From assembly GCA_029563035.1 (NCBI GenBank), contig JAKQTP010000014.1, forward strand, positions 1 through 6,830: a stretch of 6,830 bases of DNA, given 5' to 3'. The notes beneath the pieces are model-generated. The model had not been told where the DNA came from. It made no database searches and worked only from the letters and a program-made list of their open reading frames with translations. This DNA comes from an archaeon (lineage in GTDB: Archaea > Iainarchaeota > Iainarchaeia > CSSED10-239). The stretch's first letter is position 1. Each line of letters begins with the position of its first letter. The translations under genes and the position numbers were made by a program. Shown here in pieces: positions 1 to 6,289 of this stretch.

Positions 1-36
1 AATAATTTATTAAGTTGGGAAAGAAAAACTTACTAA
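1..36 (+). CDS. Possible C-terminal end of an upstream gene (partial)
   Basis: The frame beginning at base 1 is open and ends with TAA at 34-36, giving the tail NNLLSWERKTY. The stop lies 4 bases before the methyltransferase start. That matches the tight same-strand packing of the next two genes, so this is plausibly the end of a preceding gene in the same transcript. Eleven codons are too few to identify a protein or to exclude a chance open frame; the other two + frames close at once. Confidence 0.35.
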   Translation, partial: NNLLSWERKTY

Positions 37-40
37 TTTT

Positions 41-541
41 ATGACATATCCAAAACTAAATAATTTTAACGAAATGTACACACCACCAGAGGCCATGAAA
101 TACATAACACCATTTATGCCTAAAGATAAAGTTTATTGGGAAGCTTGTTATGGTATGGGACACATGGCAGATGAACTAAGGAGACTTAGTTATGATGTGG
201 TTGGGCATAAAGATATTGACTGCTTAATAGATGAGCCAAAAGAACATTGGGATATCTGGATAACAAACCCACCCTTTAATGGTAATAAAAAATTCATTAG
301 ACGAGCAATAGAACTAGGTAAGCCATTTATATTCCTTATTCGCTTAGAACATTTAGGTGGAGTTGAGGCTTGTGAATTATTAAAAGGTAAAGATATAAAA
401 ATAGTTATACCAGAAAAGAGAATAAATTATTTAACACCTAAAAGTTTGAGAGGTGAGAAGGTTGGTGGTTCACCATTTCACAGTATATTTCTTACTTACA
501 AAGTAATAGAGAGTAATAATCAAATTATATATATTAAATAA
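41..541 (+). CDS. Small class I SAM-dependent DNA adenine methyltransferase, phage orphan type
   Basis: A 166-residue protein with the layout of an amino-group DNA methyltransferase, probably making N6-methyladenine. Seen in order: motif X-like YTPPEAM (13-19); motif I WEACYGMG (33-40), SAM binding; an acidic residue after the second strand (D58/D60); catalytic motif IV NPPF (76-79); the strand GKPFIFLI (93-100); and PEKRINYL (124-131) then SPFHSIF (144-150), matching the family's later motifs. There is no separate target-recognition domain, which is normal for these short phage enzymes. Motif I has Ala where Pro is usual. The ATG at 41 is kept because it leaves a short leader before motif X; Met12 (base 74) would leave almost none. 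No Shine-Dalgarno is seen: the leader is ACTAATTTT. The next gene follows after 9 bases. Likely roles are protecting phage DNA from host restriction or timing packaging. Target sequence and whether it modifies A or C (an NPPF motif can also be N4-cytosine) are not readable here. Confidence 0.8.
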   Translation: MTYPKLNNFNEMYTPPEAMKYITPFMPKDKVYWEACYGMGHMADELRRLSYDVVGHKDIDCLIDEPKEHWDIWITNPPFNGNKKFIRRAIELGKPFIFLIRLEHLGGVEACELLKGKDIKIVIPEKRINYLTPKSLRGEKVGGSPFHSIFLTYKVIESNNQIIYIK

Positions 542-550
542 AAAACAAAT

Positions 551-937
551 ATGATAACATTAGAAAAACATTTTCAATTAAAGTTTGGACACTGGGTGAA
601 AGAAGAAAGGGTTACTGGGTTATTTGAATTAAAAATAAGTCATGGCAACACTGTTCCTTTTTCTCGATTTGAATCGCAACAACTTCCATCTCTTTGGAAA
701 TGTTATACTGAAGGTTTATACCATAAAGAGTCAGATCTATCGGTCGGGTTGAAACCAGCAGATTGTTGGTTTATGTATGGAGATGCTTATGTTGGTATAA
801 TGTTCAACATCCCAGAAAATCAGAACGAGTTTTACTTAATTCATATAAGAGAGGTGATGAAACTGTATAATGCAGGAAAAAAGTCAATCACTAAAAAAAA
901 TTGTCAAGAATTTGGAGTTAGAAAGCTTTTAAAATAA
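551..937 (+). CDS. Candidate PD-(D/E)XK nuclease, RecU/Holliday junction resolvase-like
   Basis: A 128-residue protein. The pattern resembles RecU-type resolvases and related phage nucleases: an N-terminal helix with W15, then a strand carrying E26-L-K28 (FELKIS), the ExK half of a PD-(D/E)XK site. A basic or Ser-rich turn and a Phe/Gln segment (FSRFESQQL, 37-45) follow, echoing the conserved Q after ExK. Next come SDLS (61-64), KPADCWF (68-74) and a strand pair ending in FYLIHIREV (94-102). The usual upstream catalytic Asp is not obvious; E18 or E19 may substitute, or the active site may be degenerate. The protein is shorter than cellular RecU, and the C-terminus (109-128) is basic, suiting nucleic-acid contact. 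It lies 9 bases after the methyltransferase stop with an A-rich leader (AAAACAAAT) and no SD, so the two are probably co-transcribed. Likely roles are branched-DNA resolution before packaging or recombination. A restriction-like partner of the methyltransferase is possible but less likely. The assignment rests on remembered family patterns. Confidence 0.5.
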   Translation: MITLEKHFQLKFGHWVKEERVTGLFELKISHGNTVPFSRFESQQLPSLWKCYTEGLYHKESDLSVGLKPADCWFMYGDAYVGIMFNIPENQNEFYLIHIREVMKLYNAGKKSITKKNCQEFGVRKLLK

Positions 938-939
938 AT

Positions 940-957
940 TATGATATAACTATCATA
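940..957. repeat. Short inverted repeat next to the candidate -10 box
   Basis: TATGATA (940-946) and TATCATA (951-957) are perfect inverted 7-mers around TAAC. The right arm runs into the TATAAT at 956-961, so a dimeric repressor bound here would cover the promoter. In such AT-rich DNA a 7-base match also arises by chance, and the RNA hairpin would be weak. Confidence 0.3.
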
Positions 958-978
958 TAATAATTAAGTCGTTAATAT

Positions 979-1013
979 GGGGTAATTTTACGCCAAATTC
1001 ACGATACTACGCC
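979..1013 (+). promoter_or_regulatory. Possible leader hairpin with two competing pairing partners
   Basis: GGGGTA (979-984) can pair with TACGCC at 989-994 across a 4-base loop, with one G-G mismatch. The same hexamer TACGCC recurs at 1008-1013, one base before the ATG at 1015, and could pair with the same GGGGTA instead. The two pairings exclude each other, and the second would lie against the start codon. This is visible in the sequence, but each stem is short and imperfect, so a regulatory role is inference. Confidence 0.25.
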
Positions 1014-1014
1014 T

Positions 1015-1191
1015 ATGGCTAAGTTAAAAGAGTTAAAAAATGAAGAAATCTCAACAGAAAAAGTTGAAGATGTCAAGTTGGAAGAAGAAACACCGGTTGA
1101 AGAAGAAAAAGTGATAGCTGAAGACACTACAAAAAAAGACATCGAAGATTTAAAGAGAAGAATCGATCTAATAGAAAAAAGGATATTCTAG
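1015..1191 (+). CDS. Small acidic Glu/Lys-rich protein, 58 residues, unknown function
   Basis: The frame ATG GCT AAG to TAG encodes 58 residues beginning MAKLKELKNEE and ending DLKRRIDLIEKRIF. Nearly half the residues are Glu, Asp or Lys. There is no Cys, Trp or Tyr and no hydrophobic membrane segment. Residues 1-40 look disordered and acidic (for example EEETPVEEEK, 23-32). Residues 41-58 form a heptad-like amphipathic helix (I43, L46, I50, L52, I53, I57) that could self-associate or dock on a partner. Support for a real gene: it fills the space between the leader gap and a clear terminator starting about 12 bases past its stop, its composition is protein-like, and MAK is a common start. No Shine-Dalgarno precedes the ATG (ACTACGCCT), and the frame stays open upstream only to 976 without another ATG, GTG or TTG start. 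Possible roles are a small virion or scaffold-type accessory, a nucleic-acid mimic, or a chaperone-like adaptor. No family is recognised. Confidence 0.65.
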   Translation: MAKLKELKNEEISTEKVEDVKLEEETPVEEEKVIAEDTTKKDIEDLKRRIDLIEKRIF

Positions 1192-1202
1192 TTTGTTAGA
1201 AT

Positions 1203-1237
1203 AAAAAAAGAGAGAGCTGTGAAGCTCTCCTTTTTTA
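1203..1237. terminator. Bidirectional intrinsic terminator between convergent genes
   Basis: A perfect 7-bp stem GAGAGCT (1212-1218) / AGCTCTC (1223-1229) closes a GTGA loop, a GNRA tetraloop in the + transcript. It is flanked by seven A (1203-1209) on the left and six T (1231-1236) on the right, so each strand's RNA ends in a hairpin followed by a U-tract. It sits between the + stop at 1191 and the - stop codon at 1235-1237, which overlaps the T-tract. It should end both the small + gene transcript and the giant - gene transcript. Confidence 0.85.
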
Positions 1238-4200
1238 TTTGCCGACTGTTTGCACCAATATTGGTGCTGCTATTTCTTTAGATATTATTTTGAGTGATAG
1301 TGATGTTAATATAAATTTAAGATATTCTTTATCATCCATATAACCTCTATCATAAATATCTAATAATAATTTTTCCTTAGCATCATTACTTTGATTCATA
1401 AGAGATCTATAATGAACATTCCCAAAGTTAGTTATATATTCTTCTTGTAAAGCGTTATTTAATGTCTTGTATTCTGATGCTATCTCTTTTATATTTTTAT
1501 CATCTCCAATTCTTTCTTTGGCAAGTTTAATTAAATCAACAGTTGGATCATACTTTGGATCTTTATTTATTTTTTCAACTAAGTTGTTAACAACACCTTT
1601 CTTTATCATTAGTTCTATGGCCGCCTTAGTTCTTTCTTCTTTTATTATTTGTTGATCAGCTTCGTAATCTCCTCTATTAGTAATTCTATAAAATCTATTT
1701 ATAACTGGAGTATTTGAAACTATTTGCTCAGTAACAGTTCTACTTTCTACTGAATCATGCAAATTAAGTTTTAAAATTCCAGATTGATTTAGTGTCCATT
1801 TTGTCATTATCTTAGCTTTTTCAGAAGTTGGTAAATTTAATTCATTAGCTAAAAATATATGTTGTCTTCTGAAAGAGTCATAAGGATTTCCACCACTCAT
1901 AGCAGTTGACCATGATTCGGCAATTGATATAGCTGGTATAGTACCAGGAACTTGGCCACCAGTATAAGCTAGTATATCAACCAACGCCCTTCTTCTTATA
2001 TTTTTATCATTACTATGTAAAGCTATTCTAGCAATGTTTCTAACAAAAGAATGTACCATTCTAGCTTCTTCATCCATAGGAACTGATATTGACTTTACCT
2101 TTCCATTCTCGTCTATTCCGATAGGGATATTTAGATAATTACCTTTTAGATACTCAGGTAATAATGACCACTTTCTTTTTTCATCATCTCCAAAAAATCC
2201 TTCTTCAGCAGCGACCCCAACTAAGGCAGGTATAATAGCTTTTCTCATCATTCTATACCAGAAAGCAGTCCTACTTCCTTTGCCAGCTGCATCTTTGACA
2301 AAAGCTTTTTTACCCATATTTTCTATACCTCTAATGATTGGGTTATAGAATATAAATAATGATGAAATGTTTTTACTCTGCCTAGCTTGTTTCCAGAAGT
2401 TAGGTGAACCTACATGATTTCTAATAACAGATAAATTATTATCATCTAATACTCCTAATTGTTTCATATGCATATAAGCAGCTAACTTAGGAGTCTCTTC
2501 AAGCGTCTGAGCTAATCCTTTTGCCTGTTTTCCTAATTGAGATAGTTTGCTACCTTTTTCTTTTAATCCCAATGTTTGTAATATATATTTTACTGCCATA
2601 GCATCTTGTTCTTTCAAATTCTTTGTGTCTATTTTATACATTCCACTAGGATCAACTTCTATTATATGGCTCTTTAATCCCTCTTCAACAATAGGTGTAT
2701 ATCTTCCAAACAAATTCTTTTCTTTAATATTTTTAAATGACTTCCAGTACCACTTAGCTTGGTTTAATTTAGCTATAACATTTCTATAAGTATTATTGGC
2801 TAAAATGTTTAGACCTTTGTTAGATTTATCTTGTGCCGCCCTTGTCCACTCAGGACTAAATATTAAACTAGATGTTCCCCAATCTCTAAATAGAAAGTTA
2901 ACAACTTGAAAGCCAGGGTTTATGACACCTGTATATAATTGTTTAAATGGTTTTGTTATAACATTAAATGGCTTTAGAAGAGAACTCAAAGTACCTAAGT
3001 TATCTTGGTTTAAACTATTAGCTATATCATCTGGTAAATAATATGATTCAATTTTACCATCTCTTTTTATTTCGACCAATCCCCAATCCTTTGGTGGAGT
3101 TTTGACATTCCTAATCATCTTACCACTTTCAGTTTTTATATTCGATACCTCAGCTTTCTTTATATCACCGGCATTCTCTTCCAATAAATTATCTATTACA
3201 TTTTTCTTTATACTATTTTTAGCACCAAAATGTGAAACAGCTTTAGCACGAAGTAATGTGTTGACAAAAGGACTAAAATCCTTATCTATATTTCCAACTG
3301 ATTGTTTGATATAATATCCTATATTATTAGTTTCTTTAAATAGGACATTAAAAGGAGCATAGAAATTATTTGATTTCATTAATTCTAGTTGTTCTGAACT
3401 CCATAAATCAGGGAATTGTAGTTGTAAATCTTTTAAAGCATCTCTTAAATTTTGAGCTTGTTTTAAAACTATATCAGCCTTTTCTTTTCCTAAAATATTT
3501 TCTAATTCAGACAATACCTCTTCTGAAGTCTTGACATCCATACCTTTAATATTGGCAACATCTTGTCTGGTAATATCTTTGGCAATACGCTCTAAACTCA
3601 ATACGGCATCCATATCACTGGCAGTCAAATCTGCTTTTTTAAGAACATCCATAATCGGCTTTATATTTTTTTCTGTCCATAGATATATTTCATTATTAAA
3701 TCCTCTGTCCATAACTTCCATTAAATTCTGTATAGGTTTACCTTTCTTCCTTGTCCATGCGTGTTGATACCACCCTTCTCTCATTAATGCTTCCAACCAA
3801 GGTTTCTTATTTAAAGCCTGTTTCTCTGCTACCATAGAGGCAAATTTGCCCTGAGCATTCTGACCGGAGTCTTTCAACATTTGATAACGAGATTTCATTA
3901 AACTAGGTTTATCACCCATTAATTCTGCTTGAATAGATAAAAATTCTCTTTCAACATCTGGTTTTTTATCCAATGATCTAAAGAATGATTTATAAAATGT
4001 TGGTGCAGTTTCTTGAGCTAAAGCTGGATCATTAAACAAAACAGAAACAAAGTCGGCATATAACTCAGCAGGTGATTTTCTATATCCATCATAACTAGGA
4101 TTTAGACCATCTTCCCACGGTTTCCAAATCCTAGATAATTTTATCAATTCGTCTTTAAATCTAGGGTTATTAAATTCTATTTTTTTATTAATTGCCTCTA

Positions 4201-6271
4201 ATTTTTTAAACAGAGGTTCAGTTAATTTATCTTGTTGTGAATCCAATAATACATCGTCTTTAACTATCTTGTTTATTTCACTTATTATTTTACTTCTTTC
4301 ATCTAAAATAGCAGGATCATCAACAAAGTTTTTTCTAAACTTTGACAATGTTTTTAACCTACCAATTAAATTACCCCTAGATAAATTCTTATCTGGCATA
4401 TAATCTATTAGGTGACCTATCTCGTGAGCCATTGTTTTACCTATTCTTGTTTGATATTGTTCTTTGCTTTCCTCCTTACCTCTTTTATATAGCTCTCTGT
4501 TCATAGCTATTTCTTCACCGGCCATTCCGTTTGGTCTAAAATATCCGTTAAATTTCTTAGATGATTTCATTATAAAATTCAAATCAGGAGCTATTGATTT
4601 AGCCAATCTATATTGTTCAGGTGTTTCAATTGTCTTTAATTTGGTTTCAGCTTGACTCTTTGGCAATTCAATATACTCACCTTTGTCAGGTTTTATTTCT
4701 GATGACAATGTTTTATTTATTCCTTTTAAAATAGTTATTTCTCTTTCTCCGTCAGCTAACATTTGTGCTATTCTGTTATATCCATCTAAAACTTCACCCT
4801 TAGAATTAACTATTGGGTTCATTGAAAATGGCTCACCTTCGTATTCTCTAATTTTATTATTACTCAAATATTCATCAAGATCTTTGTCTAATTTTCTTAA
4901 TTCATCTATTTTAATATTTTCTGTTTTATAATCCTCTGCTTTTATTTGTTTTAACGTATAATCACTTAAACCACCCTGATCACTACCCAAATCTTTAGCT
5001 TCTTTAGCTATTTGATTACCACTATATTCAGCTTTAGTAATATTTTCATCTATTTTTTTGTCAGCTACATCTATATTAGTTGTAGTTTTACTAGCTGGAA
5101 TTTCCATATTGACAGTTGGAGTTTCAGACACAGTAGGTTCAGCATTAAAATCTAAAGCCATACTAGATTTAGCTGGAGTTATTTCTTGTGGTTTTAATAA
5201 TTCTTGCCCGGCCATCTCTATTTTATTTGGAACAATAGCCTTTGACACTGGCATTGAAGAAGAAATATTGTCTGTTGCTTTTAGTATTAAATTGTTTCCC
5301 TTGACAGCCAAAACAACTTCTCTGCCAGTAGCCTTAGAAGTTTCAGAAATAATTGTATCTAACTCGAGAGGTGCATTTAATATTTCACCTTTACTTCCTC
5401 TTTTTATATATCCCTCAAAAATAACACTTTTTTGTTTTGGAACTACTTTTATTTTTAAATCTTGAGCAATAGGTATGTCTCTTGTTATTCCCTTAGTTAT
5501 AGTAACACTTTCTTTTAATGGTTTCTCTAATTGCCCCACTTTTTTCCATAAAGCAAACTCCTTTAATGTTTTCATAGCTGGTATTCCTAATACTAGATCT
5601 CCAAACATATGAAAAATACCAAAAGAACCAAGAACTGCTATGTCTTGTATTTTTACATCTCTTCCATCTGTTATTCCTCTTGCTTTTAAGTAACCTTGTG
5701 CTGCCTGACTCATGCTCCATTCACCACCAGTTTTTATATCATTCAAAGCCATTTCTTTGGTGGCATCAAGAATATATTTTGTATCAACTCTATCAGATGT
5801 CATAACAGCCGGTGTGCTTTGTGATATTTCAGACTTAGGATATTTGTCATCTTCTTTCAATGTAAAAGCACCAGTAGCTTCGTTTAACAATAGTGAAACT
5901 GGTAATGAAGCCCAATCAGTTGTGGCTCTTATCATCCCAAAAATATCTTTCAAACCAAAACTTTCACTTTCCATTTTAGAAGTAGAATTTGCCATTGTGT
6001 CCTCACCGAAGTTTGACATTAAAGATTTAAAAGGATCAGCAGTTTGCTGAACATACTTTAATGGTTCGCTTTTTTTAACTGGAACAGTTTTATTATATAC
6101 TTGATAATCACCACCAGCCAACAAGTTTCTGTAATTTTGACCAGCATCTATTCTCTCTACCTTTGGTTCTTCAACCTTAACAACAGATTTTGGCAACCTG
6201 CTATTAAGTTCTTTATAATCTATTGAAGATGATGGATTGACACGACTGTTTACTTGTTTGAAATCTATCAT
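1235..6271 (-). CDS. Giant phage polyvalent protein: ParB-like domain, zincin metallopeptidase, LPD38-like C-terminus
   Basis: A 1,678-residue protein, probably packaged in the virion and injected with the DNA. Residues 1-100 are polar with a duplicated I-D-[FY]-K-x-x-N-S-R motif (2-10, 17-25). Residues 208-233 form a hydrophobic, Gly-rich stretch. Residues 355-435 are a Pro/Thr/Ser-rich linker. Residues about 438-518 look ParB/sulfiredoxin-like: NPIVNSKGEVLDGYNR (485-500), then a helix and a strand. Residues about 540-760 form a zincin: HEIGH at 616-620 (two Zn His plus catalytic Glu), with ELYAD (736-740) the likely source of the third ligand. Residues 780-1010 are mostly helical. The C-terminal part (about 1090-1480) has INPGFQVVNFLFRD (1117-1130), a hydrophobic helix (1344-1357) and LPEYLKGNYLNIPIG (1371-1385), as I recall for the LPD38 polyvalent-associated domain. 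No lytic transglycosylase motif was noticed. The family idea is that such proteins carry several effector domains acting on the host cell early in infection; which domains are active here is inference. The ATG at 6271 follows the upstream gene by 18 A/T-only bases without SD. Transcription ends at the 1203-1237 hairpin. Confidence 0.8.
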   Translation of the reverse strand: MIDFKQVNSRVNPSSSIDYKELNSRLPKSVVKVEEPKVERIDAGQNYRNLLAGGDYQVYNKTVPVKKSEPLKYVQQTADPFKSLMSNFGEDTMANSTSKMESESFGLKDIFGMIRATTDWASLPVSLLLNEATGAFTLKEDDKYPKSEISQSTPAVMTSDRVDTKYILDATKEMALNDIKTGGEWSMSQAAQGYLKARGITDGRDVKIQDIAVLGSFGIFHMFGDLVLGIPAMKTLKEFALWKKVGQLEKPLKESVTITKGITRDIPIAQDLKIKVVPKQKSVIFEGYIKRGSKGEILNAPLELDTIISETSKATGREVVLAVKGNNLILKATDNISSSMPVSKAIVPNKIEMAGQELLKPQEITPAKSSMALDFNAEPTVSETPTVNMEIPASKTTTNIDVADKKIDENITKAEYSGNQIAKEAKDLGSDQGGLSDYTLKQIKAEDYKTENIKIDELRKLDKDLDEYLSNNKIREYEGEPFSMNPIVNSKGEVLDGYNRIAQMLADGEREITILKGINKTLSSEIKPDKGEYIELPKSQAETKLKTIETPEQYRLAKSIAPDLNFIMKSSKKFNGYFRPNGMAGEEIAMNRELYKRGKEESKEQYQTRIGKTMAHEIGHLIDYMPDKNLSRGNLIGRLKTLSKFRKNFVDDPAILDERSKIISEINKIVKDDVLLDSQQDKLTEPLFKKLEAINKKIEFNNPRFKDELIKLSRIWKPWEDGLNPSYDGYRKSPAELYADFVSVLFNDPALAQETAPTFYKSFFRSLDKKPDVEREFLSIQAELMGDKPSLMKSRYQMLKDSGQNAQGKFASMVAEKQALNKKPWLEALMREGWYQHAWTRKKGKPIQNLMEVMDRGFNNEIYLWTEKNIKPIMDVLKKADLTASDMDAVLSLERIAKDITRQDVANIKGMDVKTSEEVLSELENILGKEKADIVLKQAQNLRDALKDLQLQFPDLWSSEQLELMKSNNFYAPFNVLFKETNNIGYYIKQSVGNIDKDFSPFVNTLLRAKAVSHFGAKNSIKKNVIDNLLEENAGDIKKAEVSNIKTESGKMIRNVKTPPKDWGLVEIKRDGKIESYYLPDDIANSLNQDNLGTLSSLLKPFNVITKPFKQLYTGVINPGFQVVNFLFRDWGTSSLIFSPEWTRAAQDKSNKGLNILANNTYRNVIAKLNQAKWYWKSFKNIKEKNLFGRYTPIVEEGLKSHIIEVDPSGMYKIDTKNLKEQDAMAVKYILQTLGLKEKGSKLSQLGKQAKGLAQTLEETPKLAAYMHMKQLGVLDDNNLSVIRNHVGSPNFWKQARQSKNISSLFIFYNPIIRGIENMGKKAFVKDAAGKGSRTAFWYRMMRKAIIPALVGVAAEEGFFGDDEKRKWSLLPEYLKGNYLNIPIGIDENGKVKSISVPMDEEARMVHSFVRNIARIALHSNDKNIRRRALVDILAYTGGQVPGTIPAISIAESWSTAMSGGNPYDSFRRQHIFLANELNLPTSEKAKIMTKWTLNQSGILKLNLHDSVESRTVTEQIVSNTPVINRFYRITNRGDYEADQQIIKEERTKAAIELMIKKGVVNNLVEKINKDPKYDPTVDLIKLAKERIGDDKNIKEIASEYKTLNNALQEEYITNFGNVHYRSLMNQSNDAKEKLLLDIYDRGYMDDKEYLKFILTSLSLKIISKEIAAPILVQTVGK
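6197..6268 (-). repeat. Duplicated nonapeptide at the N-terminus of the giant protein
   Basis: Residues 2-10 (IDFKQVNSR) and 17-25 (IDYKELNSR) match at six of nine positions, and the three differences are conservative (F/Y, Q/E, V/L). The period is 15 residues, and each copy is followed by a Pro- and Ser-containing spacer. The codons differ between copies, so the peptide rather than the DNA seems conserved. A short repeated motif at the extreme N-terminus of a virion-type protein could be a docking or packaging tag; that is inference. Confidence 0.6.
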
Positions 6272-6289
6272 ATTTATTTTTTATTAAAT

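Larger units (their letters stand above)
938..1014 (+). promoter_or_regulatory. Intergenic leader with candidate promoter for the 58-codon gene
   Basis: This is the only sizeable non-coding gap on the + strand. It contains a perfect TATAAT at 956-961, but no TTGACA-like box lies 16-18 bases upstream, where the sequence is only A/T-rich, and there is no extended -10. A weaker GATACT at 1003-1008 ends 7 bases before the ATG and could in principle give a leaderless mRNA. The segment from about 979 to 1014 is markedly richer in G+C than its surroundings and holds a possible hairpin and a repeated TACGCC. A gap here suggests the small gene has its own transcription or translation control. The exact promoter is uncertain. 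Confidence 0.35.

Noticed and set aside
18..24. GGGAAAG as a Shine-Dalgarno for the methyltransferase
   Set aside because: It ends 16 bases before the ATG, too far for normal SD spacing.
41..937. A complete restriction-modification system
   Set aside because: The nuclease-like gene resembles RecU-type resolvases more than a restriction enzyme and the methyltransferase is of the orphan phage type. Kept only as an alternative.
977..985. ATG GGG TAA as a two-codon leader ORF
   Set aside because: Such minimal frames occur by chance and there is no ribosome-binding signal; only its overlap with the possible hairpin is of note.
5058..5465. A 135-codon + strand open frame, and similar ones at 1467-1655, 2547-2789, 3102-3314, 3531-3767, 4464-4655, 4683-4931 and 5712-6050
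   Set aside because: All lie antisense within the giant gene, whose - strand product has recognisable domains throughout. Their products are Ser/Leu/Ile/Phe-rich as expected from reading AT-rich coding DNA backwards.
5493..5720. A 75-codon - strand open frame in another phase of the giant gene
   Set aside because: It is fully internal, its product (Arg, Ser, Lys and Trp-rich) resembles nothing, and the main frame runs through it without disturbance, so no frameshift is implied.
1235..6271. Recoded genetic code (TGA as Trp or Gly)
   Set aside because: A 5-kb frame is intact with standard stops, and Trp is encoded by TGG. The absence of TGA among the few visible stops is too small a sample and expected in AT-rich DNA.
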